This document shows, piece by piece, positions 19,825-30,113 of a DNA stretch of 64,000 nt. Numbering within the stretch: the first letter of the stretch is position 1; every line of letters begins with the position of its first letter. Position numbers and translations under genes: made by a program. The stretch is from Jaminaea rosea (Eukaryota; Basidiomycota; Exobasidiomycetes; Microstromatales). Under the pieces are notes generated by a model. That model was not told where the DNA came from. It saw only the letters and a program-made list of their open reading frames with translations, and made no database searches. The DNA is taken from the NCBI RefSeq assembly GCF_003144245.1, contig NW_020289975.1, positions 1,135,496-1,199,495 on the forward strand, in the 5' to 3' direction.

Positions 19825-21458
19825 CTAGTTGACATAAAAGTACAAGTCATCGACTAGCGGAACATACTCCCTTACCATGGCCGCCAAAATGCCCAACAGC
19901 ATCCTCCCTTCAAACTTGTCACAGAGCCCTTGCACCTTGACCCGCGTGTACATATGCCAAATGGGCCCACGCAGGAGGTACCACACAAAGGCGCGGCGAC
20001 GCTTGGCCCACTCTGCCTCCTCTACTGCGCTACGCGGCTTAGGCGCTGAGGTGGAAGACTGGACAAGTCGTGCGACGATCTTGAGAAGCGGATGCGCGGA
20101 CATGATACCCATGAGCATTGGGCTCAAGATGCCCCCCTGCTGGTCCTTCCCCGCCAGCAAGGGTGAAGCGTACGCCGACTGCCTCAGCGAGTGGGAAAGG
20201 TATTCGATACCCAACGAAATGGTCCACGGCTCCCACCTTCTGGTTCCCCACTTCTTGAGCGCCACAACGTAGAAGAGCGGGCGCAGAACCCACAAATACT
20301 CGCTCAGGACTGCCCGCTTGCTGGGCCCCAATGGGCGGACCAGCTCGAGAGGCTTCATGACATCTTCTCGTGTCAGGGCCTTGCTGGTGAGATAGTCGTT
20401 GATGTTGTTGTCCGTCCAGGGCTGCACTGTCGAGGTGGTCGTAGCTCCCGTTGCTGGGTCGACCAGCGTCTCCTCGGACGAGTCCGAGTCACTCTCGCTT
20501 TCCGAGTCGCTTTCACTGCCTCCCGATGAGCTGAGCCCTGATATGGAGTGCGAGCGAGACGACGAGGGACCGGAGCGTGACCCGCTGCGCGAATTGGGAG
20601 GGCGTGATGGTGGGTCGGACGGTTGGCCAGTCACTGGGTCAACGACACTGCGAGGTGTGCGTGACCGCAGAGAGGCGAGAGTTGGGCGGACGAGCTTAGT
20701 GCGCGTGCCTGTCCATGTCTTCTTGCTGCCCGCTGGCGGTACAGCAGCCGGTAGAGACACAGCAGACGAAGAGGATGACGGCACAACTTGACCGGCAGCT
20801 CGAGAGAGGAGAGCCTCATTTCGCTCTTTCTGAAGCATCTCTGGGTCCACCTCGCGCTCTGGGATGGGGGGCTCGATTGTGAGTCGAGTAGACGTGAGGT
20901 GATACAGAGCAAGGCGAAGCGAAGCCTTGACTCCCTCAATCGCCAGGACAACGTCCCACGCCTTTTGACTTGGCAATCGCCTGCGAGCGACCATCTCTGC
21001 TAGCAATTCCGTGTATCCAATGACGACGAGCAAGCGAGCGAGGAGCTTGTACGTCGGCGACGAGTTCGAGTAGTGATTGGTATACCGCGCATGCGGCGAA
21101 GGCGTGTAGGGGAGCAGCGGCACCGAATCAGGCGATGTAGCCGCCCCCGCCGCAGACGAAGAAGCGCGAGGAGCGGCAGAGCCAGAGACGTCGCGGTAGA
21201 TGACGAGGGACTTGAGGATCTCATCGTGGTAGAGACCTAGCAGATTCATGCCACTGTAGATCGCTTCACCGGCGAGCTCGGCATCCTTGAATCTGCCGGG
21301 CAGGAAGTAGGTCAGGGAGCGCAGGCTCGATTCGACGGCCGTGATCTGCGAGGCATTGGAGAGGAGGAATAACTCTGGTCCAGGAGGGATGTCAGCCTGC
21401 AAGATCCTCCCATGCACCTGCTATAACGCGCGTGCTCACCGTATGCCTTGATGACCAT
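19825..21458 (-). CDS. PEX16: Peroxisomal biogenesis factor Pex16
   Basis: A 19-bp first coding exon (21458-21440, MVIKAY) and exon 21374-19825 join by a 65-bp GTGAGC..CCAG intron to give 522 residues. The junction restores the Pex16 opening YELFLLSNASQITAVESSLR followed by SLTYFLPGRFKDAELAGEAIY. Upstream of the ATG the frame meets a stop, supporting this start. Membrane-like helices occur around YKLLARLLVVIGYTELLAEM and near the C-terminus (KFEGRMLLGILAAMV). The middle third is a Ser/Asp-rich disordered region (~220-320). Pex16 is a peroxisomal membrane protein that helps recruit membrane proteins. A thioesterase with a PTS1 tail lies ~3.3 kb away. Confidence 0.92.
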
Positions 21459-21855
21459 GACGATGGCCGGACGCTGTAGCACCGTCGAGATGAAGGATGA
21501 TTAAGGAAGCGCAGTTGCAGTTGGTCCGCCCGCGTCGTCGGCCTCGCCCTCTCCTCCAACCTCGACCGGCCGATGCATCCTGGGTAGCCGGTGTCCGTCG
21601 TTCGCAACCACGCGAGCGCCCGTCTCGCGTGGCTGGCAGGCGGAAGTGGACCCTGCAGCCAAAAGTCAGTTTAACTTGTATAGCCGCCTCGATGGCGTGC
21701 TCAGTGCATGAAATCGCTCGTAAGATCGGTGCATGTCCGAAGGCGACAATTTTGAGATGGCAATGGGGAAGACTTGAGGCTCAGCCAGCTCAGCTGGCAA
21801 TGCATCTCTCGAACCGATCCAATACAGCATCCTCAACATCATTCCCATCGCTACA
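21459..21855. promoter_or_regulatory. Divergent promoter and leader, PEX16 / serine O-acetyltransferase
   Basis: This is 397 bp between two start codons. The 3' part, which would be 5' leader of the acetyltransferase mRNA, contains two small upstream ORFs. One is at 21757-21777 (MAMGKT). The other is at 21800-21859 and its TGA overlaps the main ATG. A strong local inverted repeat lies at 21784-21798. The transcription start is unknown. Confidence 0.5.
21784..21798 (+). promoter_or_regulatory. Leader hairpin GCCAGC-TCA-GCTGGC
   Basis: A perfect 6-bp stem with a 3-nt loop. The overlapping segment 21783-21792 is also fully complementary (10 of 10) to 21857-21866, which covers the main start codon, so two mutually exclusive RNA pairings are possible. 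Confidence 0.4.
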
Positions 21856-21859
21856 ATGA
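21800..21859 (+). promoter_or_regulatory. Upstream ORF with stop-start (ATGA) overlap
   Basis: A 19-residue ORF beginning MHLSNRSN and ending PSLQ. Its TGA (21857-21859) overlaps the ATG (21856-21858) of the acetyltransferase in the form A-TGA. That geometry is known to favour termination-reinitiation when both ORFs are on the same mRNA. Confidence 0.5.
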
Positions 21860-23508
21860 GCTGGCTCAGCACCCAAGGAGCCAGACAGGCGCTGCTCGCT
21901 ACCACGAAGAGTAGCAGGGCGGCTGGTAAGGCGAGGGCTTTACCTTCGACTTGGTCGTCATGGCAGCCATCCTCTCCGTCTGCCCCAAGCACTTCGCAGC
22001 ATCGACTCGTATCGACCGCCTCGCCCGTCGTCGGCATGGCCACCCCAGCCTTTGAATGCCTTGACGCTCACGAGGCGCGAGGCCGCAGACTGATGGCTCA
22101 GCACGCCCCGCCGATGCAGCAGCAGCAACAGCAGCAGGAAGACGTTAGCAACACTGCCTCCACTTCGTCTGGCCCAGAGCCCTCCTACTCCTTTGTAACT
22201 TCCGGCTACCAGCTCTTCCACCACAATGAGCCGCTTTATCTGGACTATGGCCGCGTCTTGCCCGAGCTCCAGCTAGCCTACGAGACGTGGGGCACCCTCA
22301 ACGAGGCAAAGGACAATGCCATCCTAATCCATACAGGTCTCTCCGCCTCCTCTCACGCCAAGTCGCATGGAGAAAACCCAGCAAGAGGATGGTGGGAGGA
22401 CTTCATTGGTCCCGGCAAGGCATTGGACACGAACCGCTTCTTTGTCATCTGCACCAACGTCCTCGGAAGCTGTTACGGCTCTACAGGCCCCTCGAGCCCT
22501 AACCCCTACGATCCCGAGAGAGCGCCATATGGGAGTCGTTTTCCTATCCTCTCCATCTTCGATATGGTTCGCGCTCAATTCCTCCTCCTAGACCACCTGG
22601 GCATCGATTCCCTGTTCGCAAGCATCGGCTCCTCCATGGGCGGCATGCAGAGCATTGCGGCCGCTCATCTCGAACCAGAGCGTGTCAAAAGGGTAGTGAG
22701 CATCAGCGGCTGCGCCAGGAGTGGGCCCAGCAGCATCGCTTTGCGCTTCGCACAGAGGAGTGTCTTGATGTCTGACCCAAATTGGAACCGAGGCCACTAC
22801 TATGGGCCGGACCGCTTGCCGCCTCATGCGGGGATGAAGCTCGCTCGTCAGATTGCGACGATCACGTATCGGTCCGGTCCAGAGTGGGAGCAGCGCTTTG
22901 GCCGCAGGAGGAGGCGGGCAGCCCCAGGTTCAGGCCAGGAGCCAAGCTCATCAGAGCTGGCCCCGGCCCTTTGCCCAGACTTTGAGATTGAGTCCTACAT
23001 CGATCATCAAGGCGAATCCTTCTGCCTCAAGTACGATGCCAACTCTCTCATTTACATCTCCAAGGCGATGGACCTTTTCGACATGAGTGACGATGCGCTC
23101 GAGGACCTAGACGACCGTCGTCGCAAGGCTCATGGGCAGGAGGTTGCCTCGATAAAGCCGTTGGCAATCAGTACGGACCCGACGAGCATGGAGGAGGCCC
23201 TCTCCCCCTCTCCGCCACGCGCTGGGAGGAGGAAGCACATCCGTACTCTCTCCTCTCCGTCAGCCCACTTCTACCTTCCCTCCCTCTCTCGAGGTCTGTC
23301 GAGGCTGGCTGACACTCCCACGCTCATCATTGGGGCACAGAGTGATATCTTGTTCCCGATCGATCAGCAGAGGGAACTGGCCGAGTGCTTGAGGATGGCC
23401 GGGAACAGTCAGGTGCGATACTCTGAGCTGGACGCGCCAACGGGCCATGATACCTTTTTGATTGATGAGATCAACGTCGGAGGGCAGATCAGAGGTTTCT
23501 TGGCTTGA
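21856..23508 (+). CDS. cysA: Serine O-acetyltransferase, CysA/Cys2 type (MetX-fold), probably mitochondrial
   Basis: An intronless 550-residue protein. The first ~60 residues are Ser/Ala/Arg-rich and acid-poor (MSWLSTQGARQALLATTK), like a mitochondrial presequence. A CLDAHEARGRRL segment follows, which marks fungal CysA/Cys2 proteins as opposed to Met2. The MetX-fold core has LDYGRVLPELQLAYETWG, LIHTGLSASSHA, GWWEDFIGPG and VICTNVLGSCYGSTGP. The nucleophile elbow is GSSMGGMQS with Ser260, then CARSGPSSIALRFAQR. Near the C-terminus are an acid (GAQSDILFP) and His (TGHDTF) of the triad. It should make O-acetylserine for cysteine synthesis. Homoserine acetyltransferase (Met2) is the main alternative, but the N-terminal CLDAHEAR motif argues against it. 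Confidence 0.88.
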   Translation: MSWLSTQGARQALLATTKSSRAAGKARALPSTWSSWQPSSPSAPSTSQHRLVSTASPVVGMATPAFECLDAHEARGRRLMAQHAPPMQQQQQQQEDVSNTASTSSGPEPSYSFVTSGYQLFHHNEPLYLDYGRVLPELQLAYETWGTLNEAKDNAILIHTGLSASSHAKSHGENPARGWWEDFIGPGKALDTNRFFVICTNVLGSCYGSTGPSSPNPYDPERAPYGSRFPILSIFDMVRAQFLLLDHLGIDSLFASIGSSMGGMQSIAAAHLEPERVKRVVSISGCARSGPSSIALRFAQRSVLMSDPNWNRGHYYGPDRLPPHAGMKLARQIATITYRSGPEWEQRFGRRRRRAAPGSGQEPSSSELAPALCPDFEIESYIDHQGESFCLKYDANSLIYISKAMDLFDMSDDALEDLDDRRRKAHGQEVASIKPLAISTDPTSMEEALSPSPPRAGRRKHIRTLSSPSAHFYLPSLSRGLSRLADTPTLIIGAQSDILFPIDQQRELAECLRMAGNSQVRYSELDAPTGHDTFLIDEINVGGQIRGFLA

Positions 23509-23710
23509 GCGATGCTGTACTCCTCCCTAAATGAAAGCGTTGTCAATGCCTCTCACGTTGTGAAGATCGAGAGCGAGCCCCCCGTCTTGGCGCGGACGGG
23601 CCACGCCGAGTGCAACCAACACGGACTGCCGTCGCTTGCCTTCTCCTCCTTCTCATCTATCTGTCAACGCTTCAGCCTGTTTTTCGACCGCCCTTGAGCT
23701 CTCGCACACA

Positions 23711-24580
23711 ATGAGCTACTATTTCGTCATCGTAGGAACGAGAGACAATCCCCTCTACACAGCAGACCTCGCATCAAAGCCAGCCGCCTCATCTGGGCCG
23801 AGCTCCTTCTTCTCTTCATCATCCTCCTCTGCCTCATCCGCTTCTCAGTCCACTGCCCAGACGAGCGCAGCAAGCGACGAGGCCTCGTCGTCAGCCAATG
23901 GTGGCTCTGGTGGTATCTTTGGCTTCGGCGGATCGCTCGGCCTCGGTGCCTTGGCCGGTGGACTGAGCTCAAGGGGAGGCGGGACGACAGGTGGCAGCCA
24001 GACATCAGCACGTCCTTCCTCCTCGTCAGCAACGGCTGCAGGCCATGACGCCTCTGGACAAAAGGGCATCGGCTTTGGCAGGTACAATGACAAGCATGTG
24101 CTACAGATGATTGCGCACAGCTCGCTGGACGTTGTTGAAGACAAGCAGTTTGCAAATGGGGCCATGTGAGTGCGACGAGAGGCCCAGGCGCGACGAGGGA
24201 GATCGCATGAGGCGAGCTGATCACCGCCATGCAACACTTTCACGCAATCGCAGGTACATGAAGTCAATGGACCGAATCAACGAATGGACCACATCAGCGT
24301 TTCTCGTCCCTGGCAGTACGTACCTGCTCCTCCCCCACTATCTTGCCCCTTCTCACCTCTTGAACCCCATCTCGCCCTCGCCCTCACGCGCGTAGACATC
24401 AAGTTCCTCATCCTCCACGAGCACAAGCACGATGACGGGATACGCAACTTCTTCCTCGACGTTTGGGAGCTCTGGACCAAATGGATTCAAAACCCATTCA
24501 ACGATGTCAACGCGCCCATCCCTAGCCAGGGAAACAGCTTTGATGCCAAGGTCAAGGCGAGCGCGAGAAAGCATTTGTGA
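23711..24580 (+). CDS. TRS20: TRAPP subunit TRAPPC2/Trs20 (sedlin) with long insert
   Basis: Exons 23711-24165, 24254-24315 and 24396-24580 join (introns 88 and 80 bp) to 233 residues. The longin-type start YYFVIVGTRDNPLYTADL continues after a ~100-residue Ser/Gly/Ala-rich insert with VLQMIAHSSLDVVEDKQF. YMKSMDRINEWTTSAFLV, then FLILHEHKHDDGIRNFFLDV and NPFNDVNAPI match sedlin from start to finish. The usual family length is ~140, so the insert (about residues 21-122) explains the excess. It sits in the first-strand-to-helix region and is likely disordered. TRAPPC2 is a core subunit of TRAPP complexes at the ER-Golgi interface. It lies 202 bp downstream of the acetyltransferase on the same strand. 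Confidence 0.93.
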
Positions 24581-24722
24581 GAATGCAGTAGCTTGTCACA
24601 GTTGGGAAACGGCGAGGCATATAAAAGGAGAGAGAGATACGATACCCAAAAGAGACTGTCCCGTTACAAAGCCCCCAGCGTCTCATCGCGGGACCTGCCT
24701 TCACTACTGCGCCGCCCGCGCC

Positions 24723-26226
24723 TTAGAGCTTGCTAGCGTCCACGTCCCTTTTTCTCTCGAGGTTCTCCCTCACCATGCCCTCCTGCGCTAGCACGGCCAC
24801 AAGGGTCCCATCACGACGATAGATCCTTCCCAGCGCTACGCCACGGCCATGCCCGGCAGCTTGAGTCTGCATGAGGAAGAGGAGCCACTCGTGCACATCG
24901 AAGTCGTTGTAGAACCACCTGCGGCAACGGCAACGGCGGCGACGAAGGCAAGAGGTCAGCGATGTCCAGAGAAAGAGGATGGTTTCCCTCCGCGCCCCCC
25001 TCCGGACGCCCCATCCGCAAATCTCGCGCACTCACATGCAATGATCCAAGCTAGCCATCATCTTAATGTTGGGGCTATTCTCCAAAGCCTTTGGGACAGA
25101 GCTCAAGAACTGGAAATCAGAAGCATAAGCCAATGCGGCCTTTTGCGCCTCGATGTCCCCCTTCACAGGCTTGCGCGTGCGAAGCCAAAAGGCCTGCTCG
25201 TACCCTGGCGTAGGAAGACCATTGTCGTCGTACATACCCGGCAGGGCATTCCTGATCTCCAAGGGGGATTTTCGCCTGTCGCGAATCCAGGCTTCGAGGA
25301 GTTTCTTGAGTTTGGGCGGGACAGAAGACCCATATCGGGCTAGGACGTCTATGTAGCGTTGCTCGTTGAGAGGGGAGGTCTCGGGGGGAGGGAGGGCGGC
25401 AACGATACTGTTGGGAGTGGGTGACCGGGAGAAGGAGGTTTGCGGCTCGAAGAGACGGGCATTCGCTTCTGTTGAGCTGCCTGCACCTCCTGTCCCTCCT
25501 AGCGGTGGTGGAAGCGGTATAGCGAACGTAGGCTGCCTAGGCTCGGGTACGTGGTAGGACAGCAAGACTGTAAAGATGCACCTGCCCTTCTGTTGCGCTT
25601 GGACCTGTCTTGTTGCGTAGGAGCCTCCATCGCGCACCCGCTCAACGCGATAGACAATGGGCTGTGATCGATCACCGGCGAGGAGGAAATAGCAATGCAG
25701 CGAGTGGAGCGTCTGGTCTGCACGAACCGTCTTGGCTGCTGAGGCAACGGCCATGCCAATGACTTGACCGCCGAATACTCCACGGGCACGCGCTGGTTGC
25801 CATAGACGCTGCGGCGGTAGCGAAAGAAGTCAGTCTCGTCCCGGCAGCGTCAGGCTCGCGGTGTATCGCATTACTCACAATACTCCTGTAGAGGTCCTGA
25901 TCCAGCTCCTCAACCTCAAGTGCCGCGTCAACCGTGACCGCCGTACAGTCTTCGGACTCCCCCGTGGGCGTGATCATGCTCGCCTCATTGCTTGTGTTGG
26001 CCGCGATCGTCCTTCGTTCCTCTCCCTGATCCTGGACGACCCCTTGGCCATTTTCTCCATCTTCGACGAGAGCGCTAGGTTCGCCAGATCCCTCACCTCC
26101 GCTGTTCGATGTCGTGGAGGCAGGTTCACGGCCTTGCTCTTCGCCTGTGAGGTCGGTGGATCGTGCACGATCTTCTGATTGGGAACGTGAGGACGACGAC
26201 GACGACGACGACAACGTGGGCTTCAT
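24723..26226 (-). CDS. Peroxisomal acyl-CoA thioesterase (TesB/ACOT8 family) with PTS1
   Basis: Exons (minus) 26226-25879, 25808-25036 and 24918-24723 give 438 residues. The double-hotdog TesB core begins LEVEELDQDLYRSI, crosses a splice to RLWQPARARGVFGGQVIGMA, and continues LHSLHCYFLLAGDRSQPIVY and GSYATRQVQAQQ. The second half has MMASLDHCMWFY (active-site Asp) and AQEGMVRENL (Gln). The last three residues are SKL, a canonical PTS1 peroxisomal import signal. Role: hydrolysis of acyl-CoA to free acid and CoA in peroxisomes. The start is uncertain: ATG 26226 is chosen because the conserved core begins ~100 residues later and upstream sequence is needed as promoter. The first ~100 residues are Ser/Glu-rich and disordered. 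Confidence 0.9.
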
Positions 26227-26776
26227 TGTGTGAGCGAGTTGCGTAGTGTTGGATTGAGGACCGAAATGTTCAAGGTCGGACGATGGAGCAGAGGCGCCTT
26301 TGCGAGGATTTGCTTCTGCTTCACGATACGTCGACTGAGCGCTCTTGTGAGAAGATGAACGAGGTAGATAGAGTGACCAGCCAGAGATCTCGTTCTGTTG
26401 AATGTGTGTGAGGGGGAAACGATATGCTGCGAAATTGAGCTGCATTGGGATTTCGGCTCTCATGTCGCTCTCCCTCGCTCCGGCATCCGGCGGGACCACA
26501 TTTCCATCGGCGTTCACGCGCCCAGCCCGTTCGTTGCCCACGCCCTCGACGTTGCGCCTCGCGCTACTGTAGCGTCGTGGTCGGACAGCAAGAGCAGCAG
26601 ATGTGCAATGCAACAACGGTGTGGTGACATTGATGCGCATAGAGCCAGGCGAGAAGAGGAGGAGTAGATTTGAACTAATACAAGGGTTAAAGAGGCCAGG
26701 AGAGGGGGAAGCGGACAGGATGGATGGCCGGACGTGTATCGCGACAAGAAAAGATGCCAAAAATCAACCAAGAGGC
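26227..26776. promoter_or_regulatory. Promoter region of the thioesterase gene
   Basis: This is 550 bp between the thioesterase start and the stop of the Zn2Cys6 factor, both on the minus strand. The thioesterase frame stays open upstream to 26760 with further ATGs (for example 26640). A longer N-terminus therefore cannot be excluded. No clear motif is seen. Confidence 0.4.
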
Positions 26777-29700
26777 CTACATCGCCGCCGCCGAGGGAAT
26801 TACGATGGTCTCCATCGGCGCCTGCTGCGTGCTACTTGCCGTCATGGAGGACAGGGTGATAGCCGCTTCAGGTTCGATTGAACCGGAGCTGCTGTTGCTC
26901 ATTGGCGCACCTGCCGACCCCGCATCCTTGCCATTCGGCGGTGTCGTCGTCGTCGTCGGCATGAGGGCGAAAGCCTCCGCCGCCGGCGCAGAAGGAAAGA
27001 CAGGACTGTCGCTTTGCGGACTCGGCGTACCGGATCGCGCCACATCCGCTCGCACCTGCTCGATGCGTTGCCCCAAGCTAGACGAAGCCGGGTTGGCGTT
27101 TCGCAGGTTGACGTGGATCTGCAATGTCGACAATGCACTGCTGAGCAACTGCCTGATCCCCACAGGGGGCCGTGGTAGGACCGTGAGCATCTGCACTGCC
27201 AGATTTACGTGGCGGAGCGCAGAATCGATTTCAGCGTCGGTAGCGTGGAGCGTTTCACCGGAGGTAATGTGGCGATTCGAGTCGGCTTCGAGGGATTCAA
27301 TCTGCTCGGAGAGGAGGGACAGCCACCATCTGAAGCTCGGGAGCAGTGGCGTTTCTTCCTCTTCGCTGCTGCTGTTCGACTCGCTAGCCAGAGTCTTCAG
27401 TAGCGCGTCGTTGAGAGTCCACGCTTTGGTCTTGCGCCACAAGGACAGTCGCGTAAAAACGGACAGCTTGACCAGGAGTATTTGCGCCTGGTACGGAAAG
27501 ATAGCCGTGGCGTCACTCTGATTGACCTCGCGCGCCCACGCGAAGACGTCCTCGAGCTGTTCGAGCTCGCTCAGCACCTGATGAATGTCGTCGCTACCGA
27601 TGCCGTCCCGTGGGGACATCTTTGCAGTCCGAGCGTACGCGCCAGTGGCCATAGCGGCTGCGCGAGCAATATGCATCGAAGCGTGATACGAGTCCGGCAA
27701 GACATCCGGGAGCTCACTGGGCACCCAAAAAGTGAATGGCCTCACGAAGGGCGAGTAGTCCGGGAAAGTGAGCGTCGGATCGTCCTCGTCTGGTCGCTGG
27801 AGTGCTTGGCGGATAACGAGGCCCATGGGCGCTTTGGCAAGGCGAGAGGTCATCTCTGCTGCAATCTGTCCCTCGACCGACGGTGCTGCGAACTTCGGTC
27901 GGTCGTAGCGGATGAGGGACTGAGAGGAGCACAGTTCACGTCCGTCAGAGCCTTTGATGAGCTTTGTCTCAGGCACGCCGAGACTGCGAATAACGTAGTC
28001 GGCGATGTCGAACAAGCGGCGCCTTCCCGCGGGCTCCGTCTCAGTAAGAGCCATGACGGTAGCTGCTTGGGCCAGGGGGATCGTCTGGGAGTTGGGCTTC
28101 GCCAAAGTCGCCTCGATGTACTCGTACGCACTGGCTCGCAATTGCTCAACGAGGCGCTTGCAGCTTGCATCGGCGGCGGCGACATCTGCGGTGTAAGGCT
28201 CGGCCTTGTCGAGCTTGAGATCGCAGACGGCAGCGGCAAGTGCGGCAAAGATGAGGGCGGGCTGCGTCGTCTGTCGCCTCTCTGGGCGACGGACGAGGTC
28301 GACGAAGCTTGGTGCGTGGAAGATACCAGTGAGCGTAGCGTGTGTGGACAGAAAGCGCATGAGCAACGTCTCAACGACGCGGACACTGCGCGCGGAGATT
28401 GTGCAGCGTCAGTACAAAAGCTTCTTCACGGCCTGCTTCTGCTACTCACCTTTGCCTGCGCTCGCCAAAGAAGGACAAGCATCGATCCCACCAATTCGGA
28501 TCTGAGTTTAATGACGACATCCGGATCGGCTGCAATTCGACCTCATTCGATCGATCGATGACCTCGATCTCGTCGTCGACATCCTGAGAGTCTGGCGCTC
28601 CATCTATCATTGCGTCGAGACTGCTCTGAAGTGCACGCTCCTCGCTGCTGCCGCCGGAATCGCCAATGCCACTGCCGTTGTTCCAGCCATTCCCAGAGGC
28701 ATGCAATGTAAGGAGGTTGTTCGCCTCTTCGGCACGAGTCTCCCAGGATGACTCTTGGGCGTGAGGTACCAAGGCCATGGCGGTGTTGACGGGGGCGTCT
28801 TGTGACGCCGTCCTTGAGACGTCCATTGATTGACCTGCGTCGAAGCTTTGCGATCCACTTCCTCGCGAAGGCGAGGTCTGCTTCTTGCGACTCTTCTTCG
28901 ACGAGGGCGAAGCTGCTTTGCCGGATGTCTGCGCGGCTGGCTCATCGGCCGCCCTTCGCTTCTTTGCCTTTGGCACAGCCGGGGACTCTTCGACTGGAGC
29001 GGTGGGTAGGCTGCAATCCTTACCTCTACGCACGCACTGGCGGCATGACTTGTTCCCATCGTCGATGATACAACGCAGCTTACGTTGACGGCAAAACTCG
29101 CATGCCAAGTTGCGGGCTTGCCTAGGGCGGTCGCTATCTTGGAGCATAGACAGATTGGCAGAGTTGGAGGCGGTCACAGAACCCGTGTGGGAGAGCTGAC
29201 GATGTCGCTCAGGCGGCGGTGGAGAGTGAGGAGGAGGCGGCGCGCCAGCGTAGCCTGAGCCGTGTGGCGGCGAGCCCTGAGACGGCGAAAATGGGGACAT
29301 GTGAGGAGGAGGAGGAGGGGGAGCAGGATAGTAGTACGGGGAGGCTAGCGGTGGAGGATACGCCGAGCTGTAGGCATAGCCTGGTGCTCCGTAGCTATAT
29401 GCAGACGTGGAGCCGCCTCGCGGTCTGTGATCCGGCGATGGCGGCGGGAGTGGCTGGGATGTAGGCGCATGAGCATAATGCAGCGAGGGTGGAGAATGTG
29501 GAGGCGGCATTGTAGGATGCGGTGGGTGATGATGGTATTGAGGGTACGGCGCCTCTCGCCACGATGCCTGCTGAGGAGAAGGGACCGTCTTAGGCAGACT
29601 GCTAGAGACGCCGGGGTCATTGTAGGACAGCCAGGCGCCTGTCGCAGATCTACTATCGCCTCGAGCTGAACGAGGGTAGTAGCCCGAAACCGGGCTCGAC

Positions 29701-30113
29701 GCCGATGAAGATGGCATCGCAGGATGCGGAGAAGGCGTCAAGGCATAACCAGCCCATGCTGAGCCGGGTGAGGGCTGCGGCAAGACGATTCCGCCGGGTG
29801 GCGATGCTGCCGACGTCGTTGGTGGAGGTGGCAAGCGGTCTGCGTACGAGGAGGAGGGCGTCCAGGGAGGCGGAGGACCCGTCGCCCCATGGCCTCCACT
29901 GCTGCTACCAGTCACGCTGCTGCTGCTCCCACTGCCGCTCGCACTCGCGCTCGCTGTGCTGCCGCTGCTGAGGCTGCCGACGAGAGCTGAAAGAGGCGGA
30001 AAGGTGCCGCTACGCCTTGAATCCTGCGCTGGCGGCTGATGTGGACGAGGGAATGGCCTGCTGCCTGAGGCCTGACCGTAGCCCGGCGGGGCCTGATTAG
30101 GATAATGGGCCAT
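26777..30113 (-). CDS. Zn(II)2Cys6 transcription factor
   Basis: Exons (minus) 30113-28450 and 28385-26777 with a 64-bp GTGAGT..CGCAG intron give 1090 residues. Residues 1-330 are Pro/Ser/Tyr/Gly-rich and disordered, resembling an activation region. The binuclear cluster sits internally at about 338-368 (CEFCRQRKLRC, then CRQCVRRGKDC, the C-x2-C-x6-C pattern twice). A basic segment PKAKKRR follows, probably nuclear localisation. The C-terminal ~500 residues form a helical region of the fungal-specific transcription-factor type (LLMRFLSTHATLTGIFHAPSF and onward). Target genes cannot be deduced. The 1.4-kb spacer upstream gives it one of the largest promoters here. Most such factors carry the cluster near the N-terminus, so the central position is a mild oddity. 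Confidence 0.9.

Noticed and set aside
27482-28561. 359-codon plus-strand ORF
   Set aside because: It overlaps the conserved helical domain of the Zn2Cys6 factor on the other strand and has no family resemblance.
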